Shown: positions 51,844 to 60,468 of the stretch, one piece after another
Layout of the letters: every line of letters begins with the position of its first letter
How positions within the stretch are numbered: the first letter of the stretch is position 1
Source of the DNA: Ignavibacteria bacterium UBA2373
GTDB taxonomy: Bacteria; Bacteroidota; Ignavibacteria; Kapaibacteriales; UBA961
DNA: 64,000 nucleotides
Direction: 5' to 3'
NCBI GenBank assembly: GCA_002344005.1
Contig: DDTD01000008.1
Location: 1-64,000, forward strand
Program-made: the position numbers and the translations under genes
Notes under the pieces: generated by a model
Databases searched by the model: none
What the model saw: the letters and a program-made list of their open reading frames with translations, nothing else
Told to the model about the DNA's origin: nothing

Positions 51844-53214
51844 TTATAATGAGAGAGTGAGTTTATGCAGTACATCATGGAGTGCAGCCAGCATTTCTTT
51901 GCCTTCACCCATGGCGGCTATGATAATAATACCCACTGGTGAATGCCCGAACATAATACTTAAAGCACCACGTGAAAGAGCTGCTTGACACAATGCCGTA
52001 TTCGATTGCAACTGCGCAGCAGAAAGCGAGCGAACATTCGGACCAACCACACATACCATATCGCAAGGCTGTATCTGAACATGTACTCCCGATACTTCAA
52101 GCAAATCACGCAAATGCTCATCATTACCATTCGTCACCATTATGCAATTACCTTCCGAAGAAAGCATAGCGTATAATGGATAACCATGCTGCTCTATAAT
52201 CCGTAAAGATTGTGTGATAACCGATGCCGATTCATTCGGACCAACCGCAAGCGTAAGGCGCAAGCATTGTTCTTTCATGGTAATGCCACGGAAACCCGTA
52301 CCCGTATCATCATTGTGCGGCAAGATAGTCGTCCCTTTATCATCAGGTGCAAATGTATTAAGCACTTTCACCGTAATGCCCTGCTCAACAGCAGGTAAAA
52401 TTGTTTCGGGATGCAATACTTTCGCACCATAGTATGCAAGTTCTCGTGCTTCGGCAAAACTCATAAACGGTATCGTAAATGCGCTTGCTATGCGACGTGG
52501 GTCGGTGCTGGCTATACCGCTTACATCTGTCCAAATTTGTATTTCATCTGCTTGCACGGCTGCACCAATCAATGCGGCAGAATAATCTGAGCCACCACGA
52601 CCAAGTGTTGTTGTTCTGCCAAGCGAATCAGCTCCAATAAAGCCTTGGGTAATAATAACTCCACCCTCACGCAATGGCTTCACAACATATTCTTCGGCAA
52701 GAACTCGTAACTCAAAGGTGTCAACGATACCTCCTAAGAATGTATCATCGGTTCGCATAAATTTACGAGCATCCGCAAAAACAGCGGAAACACCTTCACT
52801 TTGCGCATAAGCCGCAAATATCGTCGAAGACAATAGTTCTCCCATTGCAGACGAATATGCTATTGAACGAGGCGTACACTCTCCCAATAATGCAACACCT
52901 TCGCAGTACACCGCAAGTTCAGTGCACATCACACCTATACTCTCAACAACTTTTGACAAACGCTCCGGATTGGGTATCAACTCGGTACATAATGCCACAT
53001 GGCGTTCGCGAAGTGCATGAATGGATTGCTGCACTGCCGCACGGTCTCCTTTCGCAGCATACTCAACAAGAGTTATCAAGTCATTGGTCGCACCGGAACA
53101 AGCACTGAGCACCACAATCGGTTGCCGCGGAATCTCGCGACGCACTATAGAAAGCACTGCACGCATCGCAATGGCATTGGCAACGGAAGTTCCGCCAAAT
53201 TTTTGAATTATCAT
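51844..53214 (-). CDS. lysC: Aspartate kinase
   Basis: A 456-residue aspartokinase, first step of the Lys/Thr/Met pathway (aspartate to aspartyl phosphate). The kinase domain opens with MIIQKFGGTSVANAIAM and has GRTTTLGRGGSDYSAALIGA and EIQIWTDVSGIASTDPR. The C-terminal ACT tandem, which senses end products, begins around LRLTLAVGPNESASVI. It is monofunctional (no homoserine dehydrogenase). It lies 37 bp before ruvB. No lysine riboswitch fits in the ~75 bp upstream, which is filled by a terminator of the preceding gene. Confidence 0.95.
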   Translation of the reverse strand: MIIQKFGGTSVANAIAMRAVLSIVRREIPRQPIVVLSACSGATNDLITLVEYAAKGDRAAVQQSIHALRERHVALCTELIPNPERLSKVVESIGVMCTELAVYCEGVALLGECTPRSIAYSSAMGELLSSTIFAAYAQSEGVSAVFADARKFMRTDDTFLGGIVDTFELRVLAEEYVVKPLREGGVIITQGFIGADSLGRTTTLGRGGSDYSAALIGAAVQADEIQIWTDVSGIASTDPRRIASAFTIPFMSFAEARELAYYGAKVLHPETILPAVEQGITVKVLNTFAPDDKGTTILPHNDDTGTGFRGITMKEQCLRLTLAVGPNESASVITQSLRIIEQHGYPLYAMLSSEGNCIMVTNGNDEHLRDLLEVSGVHVQIQPCDMVCVVGPNVRSLSAAQLQSNTALCQAALSRGALSIMFGHSPVGIIIIAAMGEGKEMLAALHDVLHKLTLSL

Positions 53215-53220
53215 ACCTTA

Positions 53221-53268
53221 CCTTAAAATAAAAAGCGGCTTCCCTGAAATAGTTTCAAGAAAACCGCT
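53221..53268 (-). terminator. Rho-independent terminator upstream of lysC
   Basis: A stem of about 16 bp with several G-U pairs and a 3-base loop (53234-53268) ends the thioredoxin-like lipoprotein gene. On the minus strand it is followed by TTTTTATTTT. It lies against the lysC start, so lysC needs its own promoter or read-through. Confidence 0.8.
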
Positions 53269-53289
53269 CCACATAAACATACAGTATGC

Positions 53290-53850
53290 TTAGAGAGCAA
53301 AGCCCTGCGCCAACACTGTTTCAATTGCATCTTTTTCTGTGACAGTATTTCTGCTGCTTGTCGCCGAACGCCATGTTGATACTTCATTTTTGGTTTCGAA
53401 GTAAAACGTCGTCGTCGTGCCTTTGAGTATATACACACTCGGCAAACCCTCCAATATATACTTATCACTATGAGGATGACGACCGCTTGCGGTACGCATA
53501 GTGAAGATAGTAATTTTACTGCTCGGGATACCCGCTGCTTGCAATGTTTTTAATGCATGGGGTACATATTTACGTGAACCAACGCATGAACATCCCGGAT
53601 TAACATACACAATAACGGAGCGATTGGGATCGGCACTGTATGAATCCGCTATTTGCTTCACCGATTCGGCATTCGGCGTATAAGTGTCCATTGTCGGCTG
53701 AAGCCATGTAAAACCCGGCTCTATGACCGCTTGCTCTACTGTTAATTGGCGTGCAATATCCTCTGGTACTGATACGGATTCATTGCAACCAAGCATGATG
53801 AAAAATAAGGGCAGGCACATTATGCTCTGCAATATTCTACGGTGTATCAT
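53290..53850 (-). CDS. Lipoprotein with thioredoxin-like fold and Cys-x-Cys
   Basis: A 186-residue lipoprotein (lipobox MLGC, Cys 22). The middle resembles a thioredoxin-fold strand-motif-helix: SVIVYVNPGCSCVGSRKYV followed by HALKTLQAAGI, KITIFTMRT, and a later strand YILEGLPSVYILKG. The redox site would be Cys-x-Cys (CSC) instead of Cys-x2-Cys. The function is unknown: a periplasmic thiol or metal-binding role is possible. Confidence 0.6.
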   Translation of the reverse strand: MIHRRILQSIMCLPLFFIMLGCNESVSVPEDIARQLTVEQAVIEPGFTWLQPTMDTYTPNAESVKQIADSYSADPNRSVIVYVNPGCSCVGSRKYVPHALKTLQAAGIPSSKITIFTMRTASGRHPHSDKYILEGLPSVYILKGTTTTFYFETKNEVSTWRSATSSRNTVTEKDAIETVLAQGFAL

Positions 53851-53951
53851 GGTAAATACTCTGTAAAAATGGGAAAAACAACTTCAACATTGCACAATCT
53901 AACAATGTCTTAGACCAAATTATGCAATTTTTTTGAAACACAAAACTATGA

Positions 53952-54863
53952 TTAATTTCTTTCTGCCTCAAGTGCCATAATCATCTCGTCAAAATCCTCA
54001 TCCGTCAGATGATATTTCGTACTGCAATACTGGCAAGACAATTCATTCTGCTTTTCGTCACGCATTTCCTTGACTTCATTGATACCAAGTGTTTGGATAA
54101 CAGCTTTGAAACGAGCCAAAGAACAACGACAATAAAAATCCAAAGGAGTGGTGCTAATCACATCAAAACCATCCGGCAATATGCGATGCAATATATCATC
54201 AGGGGTTTCATGATATGCGAACAATGTTCCCAAATTCGGCAATTCACGCATAAGCGATTCCACGCGCTCTATCTCCGCCTCACTTGCTCCGGGCATCGCT
54301 TGGGCAATAACACCACCGCTGCCGATGATTATACCCTGTTCATTATATGCCACATCCAAACGAACTCCTGATGGTATTTGCTCCGATTGAGCAAGATACA
54401 AAGCAAGATCCGATGTCACATCACCTCGCAATAACTCCACAATACCTGTGGTCGGTTCATAGCTATTGTATCGGAATTTGGTTACCTTCAAAAACCCCGC
54501 ACCCAATGCCTCATGAAAATGACTTATATGCTCAAGAGGATTCTCCACGCCATGTTGCATACGTACATAACCGCGAACCTCCCCCACTTGCAATGCCTCA
54601 GCATACATATTTTGAATAACACCGCTGCCTTCCGTTTGCAAAATTATACGCTCCTCACCCTTAAGAAATGAGGCAAGCAATGCTGCACCCGACAACACTT
54701 TACCCAAAAAGTACGATGATAAAAGATCAAGTTCGTGTTTTTCCTGTGCCGCAAGCACTGTTTGCGTACTTTTTACTGCTACTGCACGGATATTACCACT
54801 TTTCGATAAAACACGAATGATTCTATCGCGATGATGATAGCGTTGTTTTAATTCTTCATTCAT
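53952..54863 (-). CDS. hslO: Redox-regulated chaperone Hsp33
   Basis: A 303-residue Hsp33, a cytosolic holdase switched on by oxidation. The N-terminal domain has SSYFLGKVLSGAALLASFLK and MPGASEAEIERVE. The C-terminal redox switch is complete: FYCRCSLARF (Cys-x-Cys) and ELSCQYCSTKYHL (Cys-x2-Cys), which bind zinc when reduced. The tail EDFDEMIMALE is typical. It lies downstream of the esterase gene. Confidence 0.96.
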   Translation of the reverse strand: MNEELKQRYHHRDRIIRVLSKSGNIRAVAVKSTQTVLAAQEKHELDLLSSYFLGKVLSGAALLASFLKGEERIILQTEGSGVIQNMYAEALQVGEVRGYVRMQHGVENPLEHISHFHEALGAGFLKVTKFRYNSYEPTTGIVELLRGDVTSDLALYLAQSEQIPSGVRLDVAYNEQGIIIGSGGVIAQAMPGASEAEIERVESLMRELPNLGTLFAYHETPDDILHRILPDGFDVISTTPLDFYCRCSLARFKAVIQTLGINEVKEMRDEKQNELSCQYCSTKYHLTDEDFDEMIMALEAERN

Positions 54864-54947
54864 ACCATTAGAAATTTATTGATGAGCCGATTACCACACA
54901 AGCCCTCTGCTCCAAGACGCACAAAACGACACAATTACTAAAAACAA

Positions 54948-54977
54948 TCCCTTCGCAACCCAAAAGCAGCGAAGGGA
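54948..54977 (-). terminator. Terminator of the esterase gene
   Basis: A perfect 9-bp stem (54948-54956 with 54969-54977) with a 12-base loop, 25 bases past the esterase stop. On the minus strand it is followed by TTGTTTTTAG. Confidence 0.75.
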
Positions 54978-55001
54978 AATATTGACCTCTCTCAATTACA
55001 C

Positions 55002-55736
55002 TCAAAAACGTGTCGCAAGATAATGCGGCAACATCTCGCGCCATGTGGGCCAATCATGCGGCATATCCTTACCCCACAAATCCAGTTCATTCGGGATGCC
55101 CTTATTCCACAATATTTGGCTCATCTCCTTCGATGCAGGCGGATATTCATAATTACCCTGACCCGTCACAAAATGCAAATGCTTTTTACTGCGCAATAAC
55201 TCTAAAGTATGATGATCGTTCATATTAGGCATATAATCAACCGGAGAATTAAAATAGCAGTTCTCATCATAATACTTACCCGTATAGAGCTTAATATCAT
55301 ATGTGCCGCTCATACCGATAAAACCATCGAACAAATCAGGACGGCGCAATACAGTATTCACCGCATGGAATGCCCCAAGCGATGCGCCCGTCGTAATAAT
55401 CGGCACACGCTGACCGCCGCAATCATTATAGATAAAAGGTGCAACTTCTTCGGCAACATAGCCATTATATTGCTGATGACGTATGGCTTTATCTCGAGTC
55501 TTCATGCGTGAATTCAGCCAGCTTTCGCTGTTGATGCTGTTTATCGAATAAACCTTTACTTTACCACTATTGATATAAGGACGTATTGCGTCTATAAGAT
55601 AAAAACGCTCATACTCCAAATAATCAGCAGCAGCCGTCGGGAACATCAATAAAGCAAAGCCATAATAGCCATACTTCACTATCTCCATTTCTTTATTGAG
55701 GCGAGGACTCCACCACTTCGTAATTCTTCTTTCCAT
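55002..55736 (-). CDS. Esterase-family alpha/beta hydrolase
   Basis: A 244-residue alpha/beta hydrolase of the COG4947-type esterase group. The nucleophile elbow is GASLGAF (Ser in IITTGASLGAFHAVN), the acid is probably in the HFVTGQGNYEYP region, and the catalytic His is in the C-terminal MPHDWPTW. WWSPRLNKEMEIVKYGYYG near the start is conserved in the group. No signal peptide, so probably cytosolic. It is divergent from mazG. Substrate unknown. Confidence 0.8.
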   Translation of the reverse strand: MERRITKWWSPRLNKEMEIVKYGYYGFALLMFPTAAADYLEYERFYLIDAIRPYINSGKVKVYSINSINSESWLNSRMKTRDKAIRHQQYNGYVAEEVAPFIYNDCGGQRVPIITTGASLGAFHAVNTVLRRPDLFDGFIGMSGTYDIKLYTGKYYDENCYFNSPVDYMPNMNDHHTLELLRSKKHLHFVTGQGNYEYPPASKEMSQILWNKGIPNELDLWGKDMPHDWPTWREMLPHYLATRF

Positions 55737-55876
55737 AACATTCTACCCTTTCACTTTACACATATTGAAATTTTGTATGACAATTTACAGCGGCAAAAAT
55801 CGGAAATTTATGAACAGCACCATACCTTCTTCCTCTTAACTCGCCAATTTTTCTCTTTTCTCTCTCGGATTGTCAG

Positions 55877-55884
55877 TAGTTTTG
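55877..55884 (+). promoter_or_regulatory. Possible mazG -7 promoter element
   Basis: TAGTTTTG on the plus strand matches the Bacteroidota -7 element 42 bases before the mazG ATG. There is no convincing -33. Confidence 0.4.
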
Positions 55885-55925
55885 TGAAAACTTTTCTTCA
55901 CGGAAACTTTTCAAGGAATAAACTC

Positions 55926-56741
55926 ATGAGCGAACAGAACTCCGCCGCCATTGCCGTACCAATGCCCTCCATGCCCGCCGGCTTACAAGAATGGTTCAAT
56001 GCTTTTTATGAATTAGTCATTATTCTGCGCAAAGAATGCCCTTGGGACAGAAAACAAACCCATGAATCCATCTCCCATCTTTTGGTCGAAGAAGCATACG
56101 AAACCTTAGACGCCATCGCACAAGGCGACGATAAAGAATTTTCCAAAGAATTGGGGGACTTATTGCTCCACGTGGTTATGCACGGAGTCATAGCAGAACA
56201 AAGAGGAGCATTTACCATGCAAGATGTCATACAAAGAGTATTTGAAAAATTAGTCCATCGCCACCCCCATGTCTTTGGCGAAAGCAAAGCCGACAATGAA
56301 CAAGAAGTCAAACAACGATGGGAAGAAATGAAAATGAAAGAGGGACGCTCCTCCGTGTTGGAAGGCGTGCCCGCAGCAATGCCCGCCCTCCTGCGTGCCC
56401 AACGTATTCAAGAAAAAGCAGCAGGAGTCGGCTTCGATTGGTCGGATAAAAAAGAAATGTGGAAAAAAGTAGATGAAGAATTAGCAGAACTGCATGAAGC
56501 AATGAGCCAAGACAATCCCCAAAAAACCAAACAAGAATTCGGCGATGTGTTTTTTGCCCTTGTCAATGCTGCTCGATTTGAAGGAATCGTTGCCGAAGAA
56601 AGCGTACAATTAACCAATAGCAAATTCACCCGACGCTTTGCCTATATTGAACAAAAAGCCGCCGAATATGGCAAAAATTTACGCGACATGACTCTCGGCG
56701 AAATGGACGAATGGTGGAATGAAGCGAAAAAAATGGAATAA
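55926..56741 (+). CDS. mazG: Nucleoside triphosphate pyrophosphohydrolase MazG
   Basis: A 271-residue MazG with two all-alpha NTP-pyrophosphatase domains. The first is at about 25-130 (LRKECPWDRKQTHESISHLL, then VEEAYETLDAI and ELGDLLLHVVMH) and the second at about 165-260 (WKKVDEELAELHEAM, EFGDVFFALVNAARF). Both carry the ExxE...ExxD metal sites. It hydrolyses NTPs and dNTPs to monophosphates, cleaning the pool. The ATG at 55926 is chosen because an AAGGA site lies 10 bases upstream; the frame extends 51 codons further without homology. Confidence 0.95.
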   Translation: MSEQNSAAIAVPMPSMPAGLQEWFNAFYELVIILRKECPWDRKQTHESISHLLVEEAYETLDAIAQGDDKEFSKELGDLLLHVVMHGVIAEQRGAFTMQDVIQRVFEKLVHRHPHVFGESKADNEQEVKQRWEEMKMKEGRSSVLEGVPAAMPALLRAQRIQEKAAGVGFDWSDKKEMWKKVDEELAELHEAMSQDNPQKTKQEFGDVFFALVNAARFEGIVAEESVQLTNSKFTRRFAYIEQKAAEYGKNLRDMTLGEMDEWWNEAKKME

Positions 56742-56849
56742 ATACAATCTTTCATAAAAAAATCAAATAATGTCTGTACTCACATTATTACACTATCATA
56801 GTTACCTTTTCATACAATACGGTATTGAGTCATAAATTTTCAGAACATT

Positions 56850-57074
56850 ATGAAATATAAGCTTTTAGGTGGTGGCATAGTTTCTGCATCCAATTACCAA
56901 GAACTCGCTGAGTTGCTTTGGGAAAGCAGCCATATACCTACACATACATTAGAGGAGTTCATGGACAGAACGGCTACAAACTGTAAGATACAAACAGGTG
57001 CAATTATATCCACATATAATGTCGAACAGTTTATTACAGATTTGATATTTGAAGGGTTTATTCAAGAAGTATAA
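56850..57074 (+). CDS. Small protein partnered with the DAC-like gene, unknown
   Basis: A 74-residue protein I do not recognise. It opens MKYKLLGGGIVSASNYQEL, has an LEEFMDRTA helix and ends NVEQFITDLIFEGFIQEV, suggesting a compact alpha/beta domain. Its stop is 11 bases before the DAC-like gene on the same strand, so the two are almost surely co-transcribed and may form a functional pair. Confidence 0.6.
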   Translation: MKYKLLGGGIVSASNYQELAELLWESSHIPTHTLEEFMDRTATNCKIQTGAIISTYNVEQFITDLIFEGFIQEV

Positions 57075-57085
57075 TCTTAAACAAT

Positions 57086-58828
57086 ATGGGAAATTCAGTT
57101 AATAACACTACAGAATCGTATTATTTGTGGGAAACTCAACCCGCATGTACCTTTATTATACAACAAATAGCTGATTTACTTATATGTCAACATTTAGGAA
57201 TCAGCGATTACAAGTTGTGTTTTTTAGTTATACCCCATGATGAACGTTATATTTCAAGAAAATTTGACATCATAAAAAATACACCACCACAGGGATTGTC
57301 ACTTAACTTTTGGGAGCAATTCAATTCCGAAACCCGTAGAAAGAACAGAGAGTCTTACAAAGAGGAATATATCAAAATACACACTGTAGAGCACTATAAT
57401 CATCCTAATGGACTTGATTCAGGAACCTTGCAATCATATTTTCAGGAGAATACTTCAGAAAGTCAGGAAGCGGAAAAAGAATTAGATAAAAGAACAATAT
57501 TGCGGTTCAAAAGAGACTTTGTGAATGAAATAATAAACGAGAGAAGAAACGAAGTACCATATCACTATAATTCCTCTTTCCCTCACACTAAAAGCGGTAA
57601 TTTTAATGAGGGTCAACAGGAATTCGATATCTATATAATCTTGGGAGTGAATAAAAACCTTATTTTTGATAGCCTTAATACAGTATTTTTTTTCGATTAT
57701 CCAAGTATAGGTTATAACTACGTAGAATGTGTCGTTAATAAATTTTTAGAACTATCGTATGAAACGCTTAATGAAAGAGATTTATCTTTCGATAATTCTA
57801 TATTTAAACCCATTAAACCTAAAAATTCAGGGGAAAATTACGAATACTTAATACACCGTAATAGCGTCAACGAGATAACAAGAAAATCTGCAATAAGTAT
57901 GATGCAGTCAGTAGAGCTCTTTTCAAGATATGAAGGCAACCCTGATTTATTAGCACTTAGTAAATTATTTTACACCTGTAATGCTGTTGTATCTTTAAAC
58001 TATGAAGGAAAATCTTGCGATGGAGAGATTCTATTTCTAAATAGAAAAGACATTAATGTGTTGCTTAAACCTAATCATAAACTCGCAGGTTTTCGAGTTT
58101 ATTTGGTATTCGAAAAACCAATCAAAATTTCAAATTTAAGACAACTTAGAAAGTTATTAGAAGCATCAGGGCAAGAAATTAAAATAGTATCAGACTCTGA
58201 ATTTTTATTTGGTTTAGTTTCACTTGATGACAGCGTGAATTTCCATCAACTGCGTAGTATATATAGGGTAAAGTTTTCCAAACAATCACAATGGGAACTT
58301 TATGACAGAATTAATCAAAAAATTATGATTGTTGAACATGGCATACCGTCTTTACCAAAACCTAACACAAACACTAATGATTTAAATGTGGCACTAAACA
58401 ATATATTCCAGAATATAGATGAACAGCAGGAACAGAAGTTGGGGAAATTGTTGAGTAACTTAGTTAATACCAAGCATGGCGCAACCCTTGTTATCACTGA
58501 TCAAGCTCAGCTTGAAGCCGATAGATTGGGATCATCCTGTATAGCGACAGTGCCAAGAGAACTGGAAGTAAGTACCATAACAAGCATATCTTCAATAGAT
58601 GGTGCCATTCTCGTTGATTTAGACGCTCAATGCTATGCTATTGGAGTAATACTTGATGGTCTCTCGAATAATAACACAGATAATAATGAAGACCCGGCAA
58701 GAGGGTCACGATATAACTCAGCAATCAGATACATCAACACAACAGAGAATAAAACGATTGTGGCAGTAATATCGGTAGATGGCATGGTTAATATTCTGAC
58801 TAAAAAATCTCCCCCAACCTCTCTCTAA
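57086..58828 (+). CDS. Protein with C-terminal DisA_N-like (diadenylate cyclase fold) domain
   Basis: A 580-residue protein. Residues from about 455 to 575 resemble the DisA_N/DAC domain that makes c-di-AMP: KHGATLVITD (463), SSIDGAILVD (DGA at 505-507) and ARGSRYNSAIRYI (540), ending in the VVAVIS-VDGMVNIL strand pair. The RHR motif reads RYN, so activity is uncertain. The preceding ~130 residues (about 315-400, with VSLNYEGKSCDGEILFLN and HKLAGFRVYLVFE) may be one of the sensor-type domains described upstream of such DAC domains. The N-terminal 300 residues are unfamiliar. It is soluble, with no membrane helices. AT-rich, likely acquired with the 74-residue partner. Confidence 0.65.
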   Translation: MGNSVNNTTESYYLWETQPACTFIIQQIADLLICQHLGISDYKLCFLVIPHDERYISRKFDIIKNTPPQGLSLNFWEQFNSETRRKNRESYKEEYIKIHTVEHYNHPNGLDSGTLQSYFQENTSESQEAEKELDKRTILRFKRDFVNEIINERRNEVPYHYNSSFPHTKSGNFNEGQQEFDIYIILGVNKNLIFDSLNTVFFFDYPSIGYNYVECVVNKFLELSYETLNERDLSFDNSIFKPIKPKNSGENYEYLIHRNSVNEITRKSAISMMQSVELFSRYEGNPDLLALSKLFYTCNAVVSLNYEGKSCDGEILFLNRKDINVLLKPNHKLAGFRVYLVFEKPIKISNLRQLRKLLEASGQEIKIVSDSEFLFGLVSLDDSVNFHQLRSIYRVKFSKQSQWELYDRINQKIMIVEHGIPSLPKPNTNTNDLNVALNNIFQNIDEQQEQKLGKLLSNLVNTKHGATLVITDQAQLEADRLGSSCIATVPRELEVSTITSISSIDGAILVDLDAQCYAIGVILDGLSNNNTDNNEDPARGSRYNSAIRYINTTENKTIVAVISVDGMVNILTKKSPPTSL

Positions 58829-58849
58829 TTCTTTGCTCTTTGTGGTGCA

Positions 58850-59740
58850 TCACAATGCAACCTTATATTCAATACCCGCAAGAAAACTCCGCGTTAATCC
58901 ATCGGGACGGGCTTTCCTCACAACAAATGGCATCGCTATATTGAGCTGCAATGAGTGACCTTGCCGGATAGTATAATCCAAAAATATATTCCCATTAAGT
59001 GTCAGCCCTTGCGAACCCTCAATCTCAAATTCTTTGCCCGCAACATCGGTAAATCTGTCATTTGCCAAATGATAAATCGGTACAATACTCGGAATCAATC
59101 TCCATGAATCAGCCAAAGAAATACCATAAGAAACTCTGCCGACAATATCACCGCTGCGTATGAAGTTCCGAGTGGAAGGAAAATTCTGTAATTGCATACT
59201 GTTTGCAGCCAAAAACTGATTATTATTCTGCGTGAGTGGTTGCTGCAAAGCAAGAGCAAAGCGCATATTATCCCAACGATATGTCATACCCGCAAGAATA
59301 TCTATTGTGCCCAAACTTGATTGATAATCCATAGGTAAAGCATTGCCATTATCCAAACGATTCCCATCGGTCAAGGGGAATTTACCTCCTATGGTCACGG
59401 TAATATCATCCGCAACAGCGATTGCCGATGTCAGATATATATCTCCCAAACCAAATACCGATAATCCATTACCACTTTGTGCCAATGAAGTCATTTTCGC
59501 ACTTAACCCCAAAACATCACTTGCACGCCATTGATATTCAAGATACTGTCCCCACACAATAATGTCATTATCTGCTTTACCCGAAGACATACCCACCGCA
59601 ATCTGATGATAGCTGCTTGTATCCGCTCCCGTATGATCGCCATAGATACTGCATGCACCCGCATCGCTGCAACCTTGCGCCGAAAGCTCCGCTGAACACA
59701 CCACACATAGTATCAAAAAAATGCCATAATACTTTCCCAT
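58850..59740 (-). CDS. Outer-membrane beta-barrel-like protein, unknown
   Basis: A 296-residue secreted protein with a signal peptide (GIFLILCVVCSAELSAQG). The mature part is glycine-rich with alternating strands (LEYQWRASDVLGLSAKM, ITVTIGGKFPL, GMTYRWDNMRFALALQQPL, SFLAGIEYKVAL) and ends in an outer-membrane-type strand. The ATG at 59740 is preferred over a TTG two codons upstream. It converges with the DAC-like gene. Function unknown. Confidence 0.6.
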   Translation of the reverse strand: MGKYYGIFLILCVVCSAELSAQGCSDAGACSIYGDHTGADTSSYHQIAVGMSSGKADNDIIVWGQYLEYQWRASDVLGLSAKMTSLAQSGNGLSVFGLGDIYLTSAIAVADDITVTIGGKFPLTDGNRLDNGNALPMDYQSSLGTIDILAGMTYRWDNMRFALALQQPLTQNNNQFLAANSMQLQNFPSTRNFIRSGDIVGRVSYGISLADSWRLIPSIVPIYHLANDRFTDVAGKEFEIEGSQGLTLNGNIFLDYTIRQGHSLQLNIAMPFVVRKARPDGLTRSFLAGIEYKVAL

Positions 59741-59878
59741 TGTCAATTCCCTTTGTTAATGATACAAATAAAGACTCCCATATCTTTTGCATTATTGGTT
59801 TTACTCATTGTTTCCACATTATTTCCACACAGCATCAATTCCTCTAAACGTTTCATCCCGAAGGGATTATCATTCCAT

Positions 59879-59917
59879 CTCCTTCCCCACGGGGAAGGAC
59901 GGGATGGGGCGAAAAAA
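59879..59917. repeat. Palindromic dispersed repeat, copy 1
   Basis: A GC-rich element whose first half folds as a perfect 8-bp hairpin (CCTTCCCC with GGGGAAGG, 2-base loop), followed by a GGGATGGGGCGAAAAA tail. A second copy at 61551-61588 matches at 35 of 38 positions in the same orientation. It resembles the palindromic repeats often scattered through genomes of this group. Confidence 0.6.
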
Positions 59918-59938
59918 GCGGATCGGTTGTACTATAAA
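59918..59938 (+). repeat. Single unit of the 21-bp repeat
   Basis: A monomer identical at 20 of 21 positions to the last units of array A (61025-61066), directly abutting the palindromic repeat. It may show how the array began. Confidence 0.55.
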
Positions 59939-60053
59939 GCCAATCCTTAGCTGTCAGGCAATACACCAACAAAACAGGGTGGAGTGAACTTTCAACCCAA
60001 CACTCGACCCTTAATCCACCTCACAAAATGAAGATAGAAAAAGATAATGAAAG

Positions 60054-60061
60054 TAATTTTG
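60054..60061 (+). promoter_or_regulatory. Possible -7 element of the membrane/LuxR pair
   Basis: TAATTTTG on the plus strand, 29 bases before the ATG at 60091, matches the Bacteroidota -7 consensus. The -33 partner is not clear. Confidence 0.4.
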
Positions 60062-60090
60062 CATATCGTTTCACATAAAATCAAACTGAT

Positions 60091-60462
60091 ATGGACAACC
60101 AAATATCATCTACAAAACTTTTGTTCGGCTTGACAATTTTTATCGGCCTTATGCCATTGACATTTACATTCTCTCAAAACGGGACACAACTTCTACTTAA
60201 TACTTCGCTCAAATATGTAGTTTGGTGTGGACAATTAATTATTCTTCTTGTATTACTCTTGACAAAACCCAAACTTAGCAAAAATCAACTTGTTGGTTTA
60301 TCTATGCTTTTTGCACTTATTCCATTTGCATTTACTTTCAACGGCAATGGACTGACCTTTTTAATTTTAAACAAATACACAAGTTCAATTCTATCGTGGG
60401 CAATTGCAAGTGCGTTGCTCAGTAAAATGCTTATTAACACTAACTTTAAGCCCGGTCATTAA
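60091..60462 (+). CDS. Small membrane protein with duplicated TM module
   Basis: A 123-residue membrane protein with four hydrophobic segments in two similar halves: FGLTIFIGLMPLTFTFSQNG and VGLSMLFALIPFAFTFNGNG each begin a two-helix hairpin. The same module starts the next gene (IALSILFALSSIGFSFDGK). It lies 6 bp upstream of the LuxR-type gene and is probably co-transcribed. It likely works with that regulator in the membrane; no enzyme motif is visible. Confidence 0.6.
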   Translation: MDNQISSTKLLFGLTIFIGLMPLTFTFSQNGTQLLLNTSLKYVVWCGQLIILLVLLLTKPKLSKNQLVGLSMLFALIPFAFTFNGNGLTFLILNKYTSSILSWAIASALLSKMLINTNFKPGH

Positions 60463-60468
60463 CAGATT

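Larger units (their letters stand above)
59741..60090. other. Intergenic region with a palindromic repeat and array monomer
   Basis: About 350 bases between the divergent barrel gene and the membrane/LuxR pair. It holds a GC-rich palindromic repeat (59879-59917), a single 21-bp unit like those in the downstream arrays (59918-59938) and the -7 element at 60054-60061. Short plus-strand frames here look spurious. Confidence 0.5.

Noticed and set aside
53215..53289. Lysine riboswitch upstream of aspartokinase
   Set aside because: The available gap is about 75 bases and is filled by a terminator of the preceding gene; the riboswitch needs far more sequence.
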